Positions 38,701-47,135 are shown, numbered from the stretch's first letter. The stretch is 64,000 nucleotides of DNA from Allosphingosinicella deserti (GCF_003012735.1 NZ_PXYI01000002.1:806001-870000), one strand, 5' to 3'. The notes: a model not told the origin generated them from the letters alone. A program made the numbers and translations.

Positions 38701-41700
38701 CAAGGACGCGACGACGCACTTCGAATATGACCGGCTCGGCCGGGTGGTGAAGACGATCGACGCTGAAGGTTCTTTCGAGACTTACAAGCTGGACGCATTC
38801 GGGCAGCGTATCGAGGTTCGAAACAAGCTTGGCGGGGTCACCCTGAACAGCTTCGATCGCCGCGGCCTGCTCGTCGCCGAAACTCTGCCGATGAGCTCCG
38901 TCAAGCCCGATGGGACGATTCAGGCGACGACCGTCACCAATCGCTTCGTCTATGATGCGCGCGGCAATCGTACCGAGATGGTCGAGGCGAGTGGCCTCGC
39001 CGAGGCGCGCACGACCCTCTATTTCTACGACGGCGCGAACCGGCTGACCGAAAGCCGGCTCATCCTCAAGGAAGCCGATCGCACCACGCCCGGCGCTGAT
39101 ACGCCGCGCGAGCGCTACAAATATGACCAACTCGGCCGACTGGTCGAAACGATCAACGCGCTCGGCGGGCGGACCTTCTCTTATTATGACAAGCTCGGTC
39201 GGCTCGTCGAGCAGATCGACCCGGCCGGCGCGATGATCTCCTGGCGCTACGATGCCGCGAGCAACGTCATTCATGAGCGCCGCTGGGCGCAAAAGCCGAC
39301 GTCGGCCGAGGTGGGCACGCATGGCTGGCCCACCGTCACCGCCGACGACCGGGTGACGAACTATACGTACGACAAGCTCAATCGCGTCCAGAAGACCGAC
39401 AGGATCAATCCGCAGGTCAACGCCGGCCCGGCCAAGGTCGTGACCGGAGCATGGAACGGCAGTGCTTACGTCACTGCCGGGTCCGACCTGGTGGTTTCGT
39501 ACGAATATGATGCCCACGGCAATGTCACCAGGCAGACCGATGCCAGCGGCAATTCGGTCTATTCCTATTATGATAAGGCCGGACGCCGGGTCGAGCAGGT
39601 CGACCAGGAAGGCTACATGACCTCCTGGCGCTACGACTCCGAGGGCAACGTCATCCACGAGCGTCGATGGGCCCAGCGCGTGCCGTCCGCGACCGTGGCG
39701 GACCACGGCTGGCCGGTCGTGACCGCGGACGATCGCTGCACCGAATTCACGTACGACCGAAATGGTCGACGGCTGACCGAAAGCCGCTGGGTGGACGGAG
39801 CCAATTACGGTGCCGGGCAGCGCACGATCACTTACACCTATAACGGTCTTGACCAAGTCACCTCCAAGCAGGAAGCGACCGGGGACACCACCACTTACAT
39901 CTATGACCTGGCTGGGCGTTTAGAGACCGAGAAGCGCCAGGGTTTCGTCGATCATAGCGGTGCCGCGGTGTCGCCGACGACGAACTATCGTTATGACGGG
40001 CTCAACAATCTCGTGCGAACCGCCGAAGGCATGGCGGGCGAGCGTGTCACGCGCTACGTCTATGGCGCCGGCGGCCGGTTGGCGTCGATGACGAATGCCG
40101 CAGGCGGCGAGTTCTCATATGTCTACGACGCAGCGGGCAACAAGATCCGCGAATCCTATGTCCGTCGCCAGGTACAGAGCGTCAACGCGCAGGGTGTGGT
40201 CACCTACAGGGACCTGACCGAGGCGGTGATCGAGACTCGCGACGTGCTCGGCCGCGTCACCGGCCAGGCGCTCGCCAGCTGGAACGGCAGCGCGTGGGTC
40301 AATGGCGATCGCCAGGACACGGCCTACAACTCGTTCGGCGAGGTCTCGGCGCGCGGCACGAACGGACTGTGGCAGGAGCAGTTCGCTTACAATGCAGCCG
40401 GCCAGCTGACCGCGACCAACTCCGGTGGCGGCGTCTGGCGCTATTTCGTCTACGACAATGCCGGCAACCAGACGCTTGCGGTCGAGAGCGAGGGGACGGA
40501 TCTCGCGGGCAAGACGCTGGACCAGGTGCTTGCTCTTGCCAGAGGCAACGGCGCCTGGGCCGGTGCCACCTATGTCGACGGCATCAACACGACGATCACG
40601 ATCGTCGACAAGCGCGGCCAGGCGACCACCACGGCGGCGATGAAGCGGCAGCTGAGCGCCACCGTAAGCGCCGTCGATATCGCGACGACGAAGGGCTACA
40701 ATGCCTTCGGCGAGGTCGCCTGGGAGAAGAATGCCGAAGGGGCACAGACCAGCTACGTCTACAACACGATGGGCCGCGTTCGCTCCATCGTCCGGCCGAC
40801 GGTGTCGGTCACGTCCGAGAACGGCACCAGGCAGCAGGTCGCTCCGACCGAATATTTCTCCTACGATCTTTCTGGGCGCCTGACCGGCACCACCGATGCC
40901 AATGGCAACGTGACGACGCGGCAGCTTCTCGCCGGCACCGGCTATGGCGGCAGCGAGGCGCTGGTCACCGTCGAGACCCATGCCGACGGCGGTGTTTCCC
41001 GGATCATCTACGATCAGTTCGGGGACGCGCGGGTTATCCGCAACGAGCTCGAGACCTCGGCCAGCCACACGTTGCGCTCGGTTCATGACGAGACCCGCAA
41101 TTACGACAATCTGGGTCGGCTGGTCCTGCAGACGGAGCGTGGCGGGCTCACCCACGCTTACACGTATGATCTGCTCGGCCGTCGCATCCTGCACACCAAC
41201 ACGGTCCTGGGTGCGGCCAATGCCGAAATCACCGACTATGATCTGCAGGGCAGGGTGACGCGGCAGGTGGCGTTCGGCGGCGACACGACGACGACCAGCT
41301 ATGCCTGGGACGCGACGCTGCAGACCGCGGGCGTGACCGTGGGCGGCTGGGCGACCACCACCACCCTCGCCAACACTCTTACCTCCGTCGAGAAGGAGGA
41401 CGTTTTCGGCCACGCCCTCTACAAGAAGGATCTTGGCGGGCGCATCTCGGAGATGACCTACGACAAGGCCGGGCGCCTGACCGCGCGTACCGGCGCCGGG
41501 GCGATGACCTGGACATGGCTGAACTCGGGGCTGGTCGATACGATCACGGCAACGAGCGGCGCGTCGAACACGCAGAACTGGAGCAGCAAGACCACCAGCC
41601 ACGGTTATGACGTGCTCGGCAATCTCGTAGCCCAGTACACCGTCGATACGGTGGAAGAATATTACCAATATTCGTGGGAAGACGGCGGGTCGGCTTATTA

Positions 41701-44700
41701 TTACGACACCGAGCGGGTCTCCCGGGTTGTGCAGAATGCGACGGCGGATTATGACACTCTAGGCCGCCTCGTCTGGTGGAGCGAGGCCGGCACGGGAACC
41801 GCGCCGGCGGCCCGCACCGACTATGAATATGATGCCAACGGCAACATCCGCCGGACGCTGGCGAGCTATCGCGCTCTTGACACGAACGGCACCGCCTCGA
41901 CCAGCGCGTCGACGCAGGACCTCTGGTACCGCTACGACAAGATGAACCGGGTGACGACCGCCAAGGGGTCGCTCCAGAACGGGCAGATCGTCGGCGGCGA
42001 GATCAACACCTACAATGTGGCGGGGCAGCGCAAGACGACGACGAAAACGGTCGCGGCCAGCGCCTCGATCCCGAACCCCTATGATTATGACGGCACTCAA
42101 CCTTATATCGAGCAGGGCTATGAGGGGCAGCGGCTCGAGACCTATGTCTACGACGCCGCCGGCAATCTCGACTTCGTCTATGGCATCGATGGCGGCTGGG
42201 AGCAGAGGCCGGACGGCACCATCGTCGGCCTGCCGCCGTCGGGCACCGGATCCCGGATCGCGGATTATGATTATGACGGCCTCGGCCGGGTTACCCGGCA
42301 GCTCGACTATGACGCGAGCGGCACGGTGGTCCAGTATCAGCGTGACGTCACTTACAACGCCAAGAGCCAGATTACCGGCGAGACCACCAACACCCGGCGC
42401 GGCGCTGACATCTTCCGCAGCATCGTCGTCAACAATTACGGTACCGGCACTGCCTATGCGCTCGGTGCGGTGGTCTGGTCGACGTCGCAGAACGACAAGT
42501 TCGTCAAGGGCACCACGTTGGCGACGGGCAGCGCGAACCCGCTCGACACGCGCACCGACAACACGATCGGGTGGTACGACGGGGCCGTCACCACGCAGGT
42601 CCGCTTCGACGAGAATACCGGCAGCACGTCCAACACGATCTTCAGGACGACCTACAATTACAACGATGCCGGGCAGTTGCAGTCCGCGCAGGTGAATGAC
42701 GGCCGCCCGAGGACGGTAACCTACACCAACGACATGACCGGGCAGGTGATCCGGCGTGATGAGGCGGACAACAAAATACCGACCCAGTCCCAGCCCTACC
42801 TGAACGGCGATCCGCATGAAGTGTGGTACCGTTTCGGCGGCAAGCAGATGGGCTATGTCGGCAACAACGGCACGCTCGACACCGATTACCAGAGCTCGGT
42901 TTCGAACCGCACGGCCACGGCCGGCACCGGCGCGTTCCGCAACGGCGGCGCCTATGGCGGGGCGCATGCCGACTTCGACCTGAGCACGAGCGCGCTGACC
43001 AGCTACAGCCAGGGCGGCTCGGGCGGGAGCTATACCGTGCAGGGCGGCGAGACGCTGACCTCGATCGCGGCACAGCTCTGGGGCGATGCCTCGCTCTGGT
43101 ACAAGCTTGCCGAGGCGAACGGCCTGTCGGCGTCGAACGCGCTGATGGAAGGGCAGCGGCTCACCATCCCGGCCGGGGTGATGAAGAACACGCACAATGC
43201 GTCGACGTTCAAGCCCTATGATCCTGCCGAGGCGATGGGCGAGACCAGCCCGACCACGCCCAAGCCGCAGACGCAGAAGAGCAACAAGTGCGGCGTGTTC
43301 GGGCAGATCCTTCTGATCGCGGTGGCCGTCGCAGTATCTGTCTACACCGGCGGCGCGCTTGCCGGCACATTGGGCAACGCATTGGGCTCGACGTTCCTTG
43401 GCGGCGTTGCCGCTGGTGCGGTCGGCGGTGCTGTGGGCAGCATCGCGAGTCAGGGCTTGGGCGTTGCCACGGGGATCCAGCAAGGCTTTAGCTGGAAGGG
43501 CGTCGCGCTGGCAGCGATCGGCGGTGCTGTCGGTGGTGCGATGAAGGGTGTCGATGTGTTCGGCAAAGCCGATGTCGGCCTGGTGAAGCTTGGCAATGAT
43601 GTCGCCAGAGGCGCGATATCGAATGTTGCGAGCCAAGGAATCGGGATTGCGACTACCCTTCAGAGCAAGTTCGACTGGACCGGCGTGGCAATCGGGGGAG
43701 TTGTCGCGGGCGCCGTGGGCTTGGCCAACCGGACCGTGGCCGGGCTCGGGGTTGGAGCACTTGCGGGGTCGGAACAGGCATCGCGGCCTAGCTTTGGAAA
43801 CATGGCCAATCAGGCCATTTCAGGAGCTGCCGGCGCCTTGGCGGGAGGCGCGGCGAGGAGTCTTGCAACGGGCACGAGCTTTGGTGACAATGTTCTTGCA
43901 GCGCTGCCCGACGTGATCGGGAGCACGATAGGCAACGCCCTTGCCGGCGCCGTCCAACGTCAACCGTCCGCGATGGGCGGCCCGCTCGATCCCGGGGAAG
44001 TCGCTCCAGCGGCCGAGACGATCGACAGCGGCAGCGCACTCGGCCCTGACGGCGAGATCGTCGTTACAGGCTATCGCTCATGGCTGGAGCGTCTAGGCGC
44101 AAATCTGACCAGGGGTGCCTCGGAACTTTGGCACTCATGGGGTTTCGACGACCTTTCCAACAGGATAACGAACTCGATTACGGGTTTCGGATCAGCGCTT
44201 TCGTCCAAGGCCACTGACGCCAATCTGGGCCGCACGGTTCTTGTCGGTATTACCTCGAGTATCGCCGGACAAAGCTTTGGAAGGCTGGTGAATGGTTCGT
44301 TGACTGACAGAAACGCCGCTGCCTATTGGGGTGGGATGCGCGATCATGCCGGCGGCTTGTTCCGGTCGGCAGCGTCGCTTGCCCAGATTGCGCACGATCT
44401 CAGTCCGCAAGGCGTCGCGAACTCGCTCGCAGAAGCGGCGGGCGTTCGAACGTTCGGCCCGAACGCTGCGCGATCCGCATTGCCGATCGCACAGGCAGCC
44501 GTCGCTGGAAGCGAATATGTATCCTCCCGCGTCAGCAACCGCTCTCTGATCGTCAGCGACGCTCAGCGGCTCTACGGTTCGGCGAAGAGCGAAATCCAAG
44601 CTTTTCAGAGGTTGGACTCGGCTGGCAAGCAGGAGGTAATCCTCAGGCTGGCAGGAGCCGGAACCGTGGAGGCAGTGGCTGCCGTCCTCACGGCGGGAGC

Positions 44701-45520
44701 CTCAAGGGCTGCCAGCGTCGGCCGGATCACGTCTGCCGCAGAGAACATAGCTCCGCGTACAATTGCTGAGTTTGGCGCATGTTTTGTCGCTGGCACTCAG
44801 GTGCACACCCCTGAAGGGTTAGCGGCGATTGAAAAGCTTCGCCCAGGAGATTTGGTGCTGGCCCAACCGGAGTTGGGTGGCGAGCGATCGGCACGTCGGA
44901 TCGTACGAGTCGTATCGTTCGAGGACAAATCGATCTGGACGGTGAGTTATCGCGATGACACTGGAAGGACCGAGACGCTGCGCGCAACTCCCAATCACCC
45001 CTTCTGGGTTGAGGGCCTTGGGTGGACGGCCGCCGAACTGCTTCAGGCAGGCCAGCGACTGCAACTGGCGGATGGAACTGGAGCGACTGTTGTCGCTATC
45101 GCAGAGACCGGTACGCGACAGTCCGTCTTCAATTTCGAGGTTGAAGGCTTTCATACCTACTACGTTGGCGAACTCGGTGTTTGGGTTCACAACACCAACT
45201 GCGCAATGATTGCACCTGGTTCCTTGCCAGCTATCGAGGAGAATGCGGTTGTTACTACGCTTCAACACATTGATGCCGGAACGATGCCTGCTGGAAGCCT
45301 AGCGAAAAAATGGGGGACGCAGTTCAAAAATTGGGCAGGAGATCTGCCCGGCAATCAAGGGCCTACGTCCCCTTACGCTGAGTACCGAGTTGCACCTTCT
45401 CCCGGCACGAGTGGGGCTGGAACCAACCGCGTTGTGGTAAATAGCCAGACCGGAGAAGCATATTACACATGGACGCACTATGGTGACACGGGTAACCCTC
45501 CATTTGTACAGATAAGGTAG
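32795..45520 (+). CDS. Giant YD-repeat (RHS-like) toxin with Hint domain and barnase-type RNase tip
   Basis: The product is 4241 residues. The N-terminus (MVAIFTGIGPG, then GRNGEQVLVNAATGNLVISQ) is shared with the third RHS gene and shows no signal peptide. YD repeats fill most of residues 100-3300, interrupted by a jelly-roll-like segment (about 427-590) and by two near-identical copies of a double beta-rich module (nt 35159-35949 and 36884-37674). A LysM domain follows (nt about 43030-43190), then SNKCGVFG and a hydrophobic Gly/Ala-rich region (43303-43935). After EIVVTG near 44060 comes a Hint domain, residues about 3996-4136: [20 protein letters not shown] at its start, TPNHPFWVEGLGW in the middle, WVHNTNC at its end. 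The last 105 residues match microbial RNases of the barnase/N1-T1 type, with Glu4196, Arg4212 and His4228 spaced like barnase E73, R87 and H102, and TWTHY in place of TTDHY. A barstar-like gene follows. Confidence 0.93.
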   Translation: MVAIFTGIGPGTERGSGSLLGRAGLLGSSSLGRNGEQVLVNAATGNLVISQSDEILIGRGPDAAIARTYNSMTGVADDNNDRWRQSTDRRVLGLTGTVNTSGSTVRRISADGSNIAYTYNADGVYRTRQGAGAYDTLSFANGVWTWTDGATQTRETYAAYGDYWQIKSETDTSGNTLTFDYDGANLTRVTTADGGYVAYAWSGNTITGIVTGYTDLAANSGKTLTRTRYAYDERNRLKTVTVDLSPEDNVTGDGRVYVTSYGYDGDSTRVSSIAQSDGSLLVIGYDAGGRVASLTETVAAGVTRVTTLTYDANFTLVTDPQGQVTRLDYSAAGERFLEKVTAPAAVAGAAPQVVGFTYDAVSADIASVTDAAGNTTRYTYDQAGNLQMEIDRLGNVIRRTYGARNELLSESRGNAVANPAVTESFENGVASGWTGSNGAPVSGPTAGASGSLSRFLGRFGTTWGGEGIAKTFALSGTGQTIVDFDFLKIDSWDGESFTISLDGAAAISFVPGQNASGSFTAGSLTGTYTITSPGQDADLGFGPQFLDRVYHVQLQVAGTGSSLRLGLGSTLDQLVDDESWGVDNVAVREAVGQQARFVYDAANRLRFSVSPEGNVQQFVYDGQGRLEWTIDYPGHLFGVAALPQGAVLTEVQLVAWHNGLADKSTLKLIKNVYDARGNLSQVLRYGAATAAGAPVESGEVGKTSYVYDQAGNLLLTQQDGRAAETFVYDGLGRVVASVDGAGAKTTFIFNDAATQTTVVSANGLVEISTYNKAGERISFLETTASGGSNILPNASLLNGTEGWTLSNAQRVPGSAGGPAFVFRNIGTSYGTAYSTGGAVPAASSLKLSYMVKPAAPDSQFQTAIFWYDAQGNFITQSVFDRWPGDTSKFTAYEHVVVPPAGAVGYSLNANGTGEWGGHSLSIDNHLANGYLVNGTQGWGRLDNVQRVAGGAGGPSFVFRTGPGRGTAETVGAPVPAGAGLTLSYVVKPTAPDTQFQTAIYWYDAQGNFITQSIFDRWPGNVNAYTSYEHQIIPPANAVAYTLYTNGSGDFGGHRLAVTSSATAAAANAEIYTYDKAGRLIAERSAGASISYHVYDKAGRLVGDVSHLGELVEYRYDANNRLVATIAYGTPVDAAKLPGLANSDAPADLASIRPPADAARDIWTWRIYDKEGRLVEAIAGDGSVSIQDYDFAGRLIRTTSYENRLSAAQLTSLRGALPTSVIAPTASGKDAVGRSFYDKDGNLVAILNGEGQLTRIVHDGSGQKIAETTFFNAVAGELRSGAALEVLLANVQPHASDRRFNFVYDGQGLLRFAIDAVGHVTEYRYGAGGADEARRPVETIEHAKALPSLSAYSFAAVSNSFYPANILPNASLLNGTEGWTLTNAQRVPGSAGGPAFVFRNIGTSYGTAYSTGGAVPAASSLKLSYMVKPAAPDSQFQTAIFWYDAQGNFITQSVFDRWPGDTSKFTAYEHVVVPPAGAVGYSLNANGTGEWGGHSLSIDNHLANGYLVNGTQGWGRLDNVQRVAGGAGGPSFVFRTGPGRGTAETVGAPVPAGASLTLSYVVKPTAPDTQFQTAIYWYDAQGNFITQSIFDRWPGNVNAYTSYEHQIIPPANAVAYTLYTNGSGDFGGYALRVDALSTPADRKSYSVYDSAGRLAYAIDAAGAVTGYRYDAVGHVTGVVQYASNTAFMASPSKAQMDAWAQAQPSAATRVTRNFYAENGDLRFTIDAEGYVTGHEYDADGHVIRTRRYSAVATVADTLLSVSNWAASAAYVETSFRYDPTGRLVRSTGAEGGYTDYSYNANGTLLAETAMTGTANEVSTRYEYDGAGRITAEHRAHGIVNPDNVLIQQTTRYAYDGHGNVVEVTDPRLNKTLRSFDRAGRLLSETDAENGIVRYEYDAFGNAVKVTDKRGFTTYNYYDNAGRLIASRDPENYLTETSYTAFGEVASVTRRFNVVAGAAAVGTVPSAAAHDKDATTHFEYDRLGRVVKTIDAEGSFETYKLDAFGQRIEVRNKLGGVTLNSFDRRGLLVAETLPMSSVKPDGTIQATTVTNRFVYDARGNRTEMVEASGLAEARTTLYFYDGANRLTESRLILKEADRTTPGADTPRERYKYDQLGRLVETINALGGRTFSYYDKLGRLVEQIDPAGAMISWRYDAASNVIHERRWAQKPTSAEVGTHGWPTVTADDRVTNYTYDKLNRVQKTDRINPQVNAGPAKVVTGAWNGSAYVTAGSDLVVSYEYDAHGNVTRQTDASGNSVYSYYDKAGRRVEQVDQEGYMTSWRYDSEGNVIHERRWAQRVPSATVADHGWPVVTADDRCTEFTYDRNGRRLTESRWVDGANYGAGQRTITYTYNGLDQVTSKQEATGDTTTYIYDLAGRLETEKRQGFVDHSGAAVSPTTNYRYDGLNNLVRTAEGMAGERVTRYVYGAGGRLASMTNAAGGEFSYVYDAAGNKIRESYVRRQVQSVNAQGVVTYRDLTEAVIETRDVLGRVTGQALASWNGSAWVNGDRQDTAYNSFGEVSARGTNGLWQEQFAYNAAGQLTATNSGGGVWRYFVYDNAGNQTLAVESEGTDLAGKTLDQVLALARGNGAWAGATYVDGINTTITIVDKRGQATTTAAMKRQLSATVSAVDIATTKGYNAFGEVAWEKNAEGAQTSYVYNTMGRVRSIVRPTVSVTSENGTRQQVAPTEYFSYDLSGRLTGTTDANGNVTTRQLLAGTGYGGSEALVTVETHADGGVSRIIYDQFGDARVIRNELETSASHTLRSVHDETRNYDNLGRLVLQTERGGLTHAYTYDLLGRRILHTNTVLGAANAEITDYDLQGRVTRQVAFGGDTTTTSYAWDATLQTAGVTVGGWATTTTLANTLTSVEKEDVFGHALYKKDLGGRISEMTYDKAGRLTARTGAGAMTWTWLNSGLVDTITATSGASNTQNWSSKTTSHGYDVLGNLVAQYTVDTVEEYYQYSWEDGGSAYYYDTERVSRVVQNATADYDTLGRLVWWSEAGTGTAPAARTDYEYDANGNIRRTLASYRALDTNGTASTSASTQDLWYRYDKMNRVTTAKGSLQNGQIVGGEINTYNVAGQRKTTTKTVAASASIPNPYDYDGTQPYIEQGYEGQRLETYVYDAAGNLDFVYGIDGGWEQRPDGTIVGLPPSGTGSRIADYDYDGLGRVTRQLDYDASGTVVQYQRDVTYNAKSQITGETTNTRRGADIFRSIVVNNYGTGTAYALGAVVWSTSQNDKFVKGTTLATGSANPLDTRTDNTIGWYDGAVTTQVRFDENTGSTSNTIFRTTYNYNDAGQLQSAQVNDGRPRTVTYTNDMTGQVIRRDEADNKIPTQSQPYLNGDPHEVWYRFGGKQMGYVGNNGTLDTDYQSSVSNRTATAGTGAFRNGGAYGGAHADFDLSTSALTSYSQGGSGGSYTVQGGETLTSIAAQLWGDASLWYKLAEANGLSASNALMEGQRLTIPAGVMKNTHNASTFKPYDPAEAMGETSPTTPKPQTQKSNKCGVFGQILLIAVAVAVSVYTGGALAGTLGNALGSTFLGGVAAGAVGGAVGSIASQGLGVATGIQQGFSWKGVALAAIGGAVGGAMKGVDVFGKADVGLVKLGNDVARGAISNVASQGIGIATTLQSKFDWTGVAIGGVVAGAVGLANRTVAGLGVGALAGSEQASRPSFGNMANQAISGAAGALAGGAARSLATGTSFGDNVLAALPDVIGSTIGNALAGAVQRQPSAMGGPLDPGEVAPAAETIDSGSALGPDGEIVVTGYRSWLERLGANLTRGASELWHSWGFDDLSNRITNSITGFGSALSSKATDANLGRTVLVGITSSIAGQSFGRLVNGSLTDRNAAAYWGGMRDHAGGLFRSAASLAQIAHDLSPQGVANSLAEAAGVRTFGPNAARSALPIAQAAVAGSEYVSSRVSNRSLIVSDAQRLYGSAKSEIQAFQRLDSAGKQEVILRLAGAGTVEAVAAVLTAGASRAASVGRITSAAENIAPRTIAEFGACFVAGTQVHTPEGLAAIEKLRPGDLVLAQPELGGERSARRIVRVVSFEDKSIWTVSYRDDTGRTETLRATPNHPFWVEGLGWTAAELLQAGQRLQLADGTGATVVAIAETGTRQSVFNFEVEGFHTYYVGELGVWVHNTNCAMIAPGSLPAIEENAVVTTLQHIDAGTMPAGSLAKKWGTQFKNWAGDLPGNQGPTSPYAEYRVAPSPGTSGAGTNRVVVNSQTGEAYYTWTHYGDTGNPPFVQIR
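35159..35949 (+). repeat. 791-bp intragenic direct repeat, copy A (pair of beta-rich modules)
   Basis: This in-frame segment encodes two related beta-rich modules, each ending in a W/FYDAQGNFITQS...F..WPG pattern. Copy B lies at 36884-37674, offset by 1725 bases, and differs at only a few positions (for example a Gly/Ser codon in GA[G/S]LTLSYVV). The modules look like carbohydrate-binding jelly rolls, an inference from pattern only. Confidence 0.9.
36884..37674 (+). repeat. 791-bp intragenic direct repeat, copy B
   Basis: Second copy of the segment at 35159-35949, in the same frame of the same RHS gene and nearly identical at the DNA level. Between the copies lie about 930 bases of ordinary YD repeats. 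The near identity points to a recent duplication or ongoing gene conversion. Confidence 0.9.
44735..44879 (+). repeat. 145-bp direct repeat, source copy (start of Hint module)
   Basis: This part of the second RHS gene encodes the entry to the Hint domain ([20 protein letters not shown] and the following residues to PELG). It recurs with one mismatch at 45924-46068, 1189 bases downstream. Confidence 0.95.
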
Positions 45521-45525
45521 TTGTG

Positions 45526-45924
45526 ATGGCTAAAGAAGCTGGCGTATTTTCCTTTTCCGCTGAAGAGGCGGCCGAAGAAATCCTAAAATATCGACAGGAT
45601 GGGTGGCGAATATTCGAACTTCCCAAGGGAATTTCGTCCAGAGGTGCATTCTTCGAGGGCGTGCGCTCGACGTTGCCCTTGGATCCTCCGTTACTGGGGA
45701 ATCAGAACTGGGATGCACTCGCAGATTCGCTCTGGTCAGGTCTGGACGCTCTCACAGACGATATGATTTTGATCGTTTGGCCAGACTCATCGGATATGAC
45801 TAAGAACGCATCAGACGATGCAGAAATTGCGATTAACATATTGTCAGAATTGCCCACTTCTCTGGGAAATGACGATATAACTGCGGGAAATACCAAAAAA
45901 GTAGCTATTATCAGATTAATCTAG
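45526..45924 (+). CDS. Barstar-like immunity protein
   Basis: The product is 132 residues. ATG 45526 is five bases after the toxin stop with AAGGTAG as ribosome site; the GTG directly before it (45523) is an alternative. Barstar features are [20 protein letters not shown], then [20 protein letters not shown] with W.GL, matching the barstar pattern 'l.g..i.s...f...i...l.fp.yfG.NwDAL.D.L'. Barstar proteins plug the active site of barnase-type RNases, which is exactly the toxin type encoded just upstream. The DNA is clearly AT-richer than the RHS core. Cytoplasmic, no signal peptide. Confidence 0.88.
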   Translation: MAKEAGVFSFSAEEAAEEILKYRQDGWRIFELPKGISSRGAFFEGVRSTLPLDPPLLGNQNWDALADSLWSGLDALTDDMILIVWPDSSDMTKNASDDAEIAINILSELPTSLGNDDITAGNTKKVAIIRLI

Positions 45925-46068
45925 CCGCAGAGAACATAGCTCCGCGTACAATTGCTGAGTTTGGCGCATGTTTTGTCGCTGGCACTCAGGTGCACACCCC
46001 TGAAGGATTAGCGGCGATTGAAAAGCTTCGCCCAGGAGATTTGGTGCTGGCCCAACCGGAGTTGGGTG
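45924..46068 (+). repeat. 145-bp copy of the Hint-module start: orphan toxin-cassette scar
   Basis: The segment repeats 44735-44879 with a single mismatch. It begins inside the stop codon of the barstar-like gene and ends at the base where the IS3 remnant begins (46069). It could encode the same ..[19 protein letters not shown].. peptide but has no start and no tip. It looks like what is left of a second, displaced Hint-toxin cassette after an insertion sequence removed the rest. Confidence 0.9.
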
Positions 46069-46900
46069 TGACGTGACCCCCAACTTTCATCCAGTCGGGA
46101 CTAGAGACCGGCGATTGTGATTGCGCATTGGCGCATGTGAAGCAACGGCCTGCACGCGTGCAGGCCGTTGCTTTTCGAAGCCGGCGGCGAAGGCAGCCGG
46201 TGTAGCGTAGCCGAGCGAGGAGTGCGGCCGCTCGGTGTTGTAGTCGTCGATCCATCGGGCGATCGCATCACGGGCATGGCCGATGCTGAGGAACAGTGTC
46301 TCGTTCAGCAGCTCGTCGCGCATGCGGCCGTTGAAGCTCTCGACGTAGCCGTTCTGCATCGGCCTGCCGGGTTGGATGTAGTGCCGGTCGATCTTCGCCG
46401 CGCCCGACCAACTCAGCACCGCGTTCGACGTGAGCTCCGTTCCGTTGTCACTGACGATCATCCTGGGCGCGCCGCGCTCCGCGACCAGATCGGTCAGCTC
46501 ACGCACCACCCGCCTGCCCGAGATCGACGTGTCGGCGACGGCGCGCAGGCATTCTCGGGTGACGTCGTCCAATGGTGATGGCGCGGCTTCCAACGGAAGC
46601 CGCTTCTGGATCCGTCATCATGTTGAGCACGCGAAAGCGGCGCCCGGTGGCGAGCTGGTCATGCACGAAGTCGAGGCTCCAGCGCTGTTGGGAAGCGCAA
46701 GCACCGGCGCCGGCACCCGCGCGCCGACGGCGCGCTTTCGTCCCCGTCGCCGTACGGACACGAATTCTGAGCCCGAAGGTCCATCGCGAGATCGGCTCCC
46801 ATGCAGCGGTGTACGGCTTTGCCGAGACGCCGTGGCGATCTCCGGCGAGCCTGGATTGATCATGATGGCACGGCTGCTTTTCGAGCGGCTGGAGAAAAAT
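46069..46900 (-). mobile_element. IS3-family insertion sequence remnant
   Basis: The left end TGACGTGACCCCCAACTTTC (46069 on) is the same end as in the remnant at 10661 and is of IS3-family style. Read leftward it carries a broken transposase. No matching inverted terminus and no intact orfA are seen before the third RHS gene, so the right limit (about 46900) is approximate and the element is probably immobile. Confidence 0.8.
46087..46863 (-). pseudogene. Frameshifted IS3-family transposase (integrase core)
   Basis: The DDE catalytic core is recognisable but split over three frames. One frame (46618-46863) gives the RRRGRKRAVGARVPAP linker. Another (46499-47038) gives QQRWSLDFVHDQLATGRRFR with the first Asp. 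The third (46087-46593) gives [32 protein letters not shown] with the second Asp, and [18 protein letters not shown] with the Glu. It then runs to the normal end (..[18 protein letters not shown]..). At least two frameshifts make it nonfunctional unless rescued by frameshifting. Confidence 0.82.
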
Positions 46901-47135
46901 GCTAAACATTTCTCGGTTTCTGCGGATCAGGGAGGTTGAGGGCGTCGTCTCGCCCCGCTGCCTTGGGCGGAGCGTGGTCGGGATTATCACGGACACCTCC
47001 TCGCGCGCCAGGTCGGCGACATTGGTGTGAGAGTGCAAACATCTGCCGATTTGCGCGGGTTAGACTTTCGAACGCGGGTGGCGAGGCAGGGACGGCGGTG
47101 CCGGCGGGCATTGAGAGTGAGTGGGGGGCGTATCA
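46901..47135. other. Noncoding region upstream of the third RHS gene
   Basis: No convincing gene is seen. A GAGAAAAATGCTAAACATTTCTC inverted-repeat-like stretch lies just before it (about 46890-46915), and GTGGGGGGC immediately before ATG 47136 can serve as ribosome site. The promoter of the third RHS gene is presumably here, but no standard -35/-10 pair stands out. Confidence 0.4.

Noticed and set aside
36839-39856. A 1005-codon open frame on the minus strand inside the second RHS gene, with similar long antisense frames at 56040-59117, 5842-8097 and 41759-43636
   Set aside because: They lie entirely within YD-repeat coding sequence, reflect its regular high-GC codon pattern, and show no protein motifs of their own.
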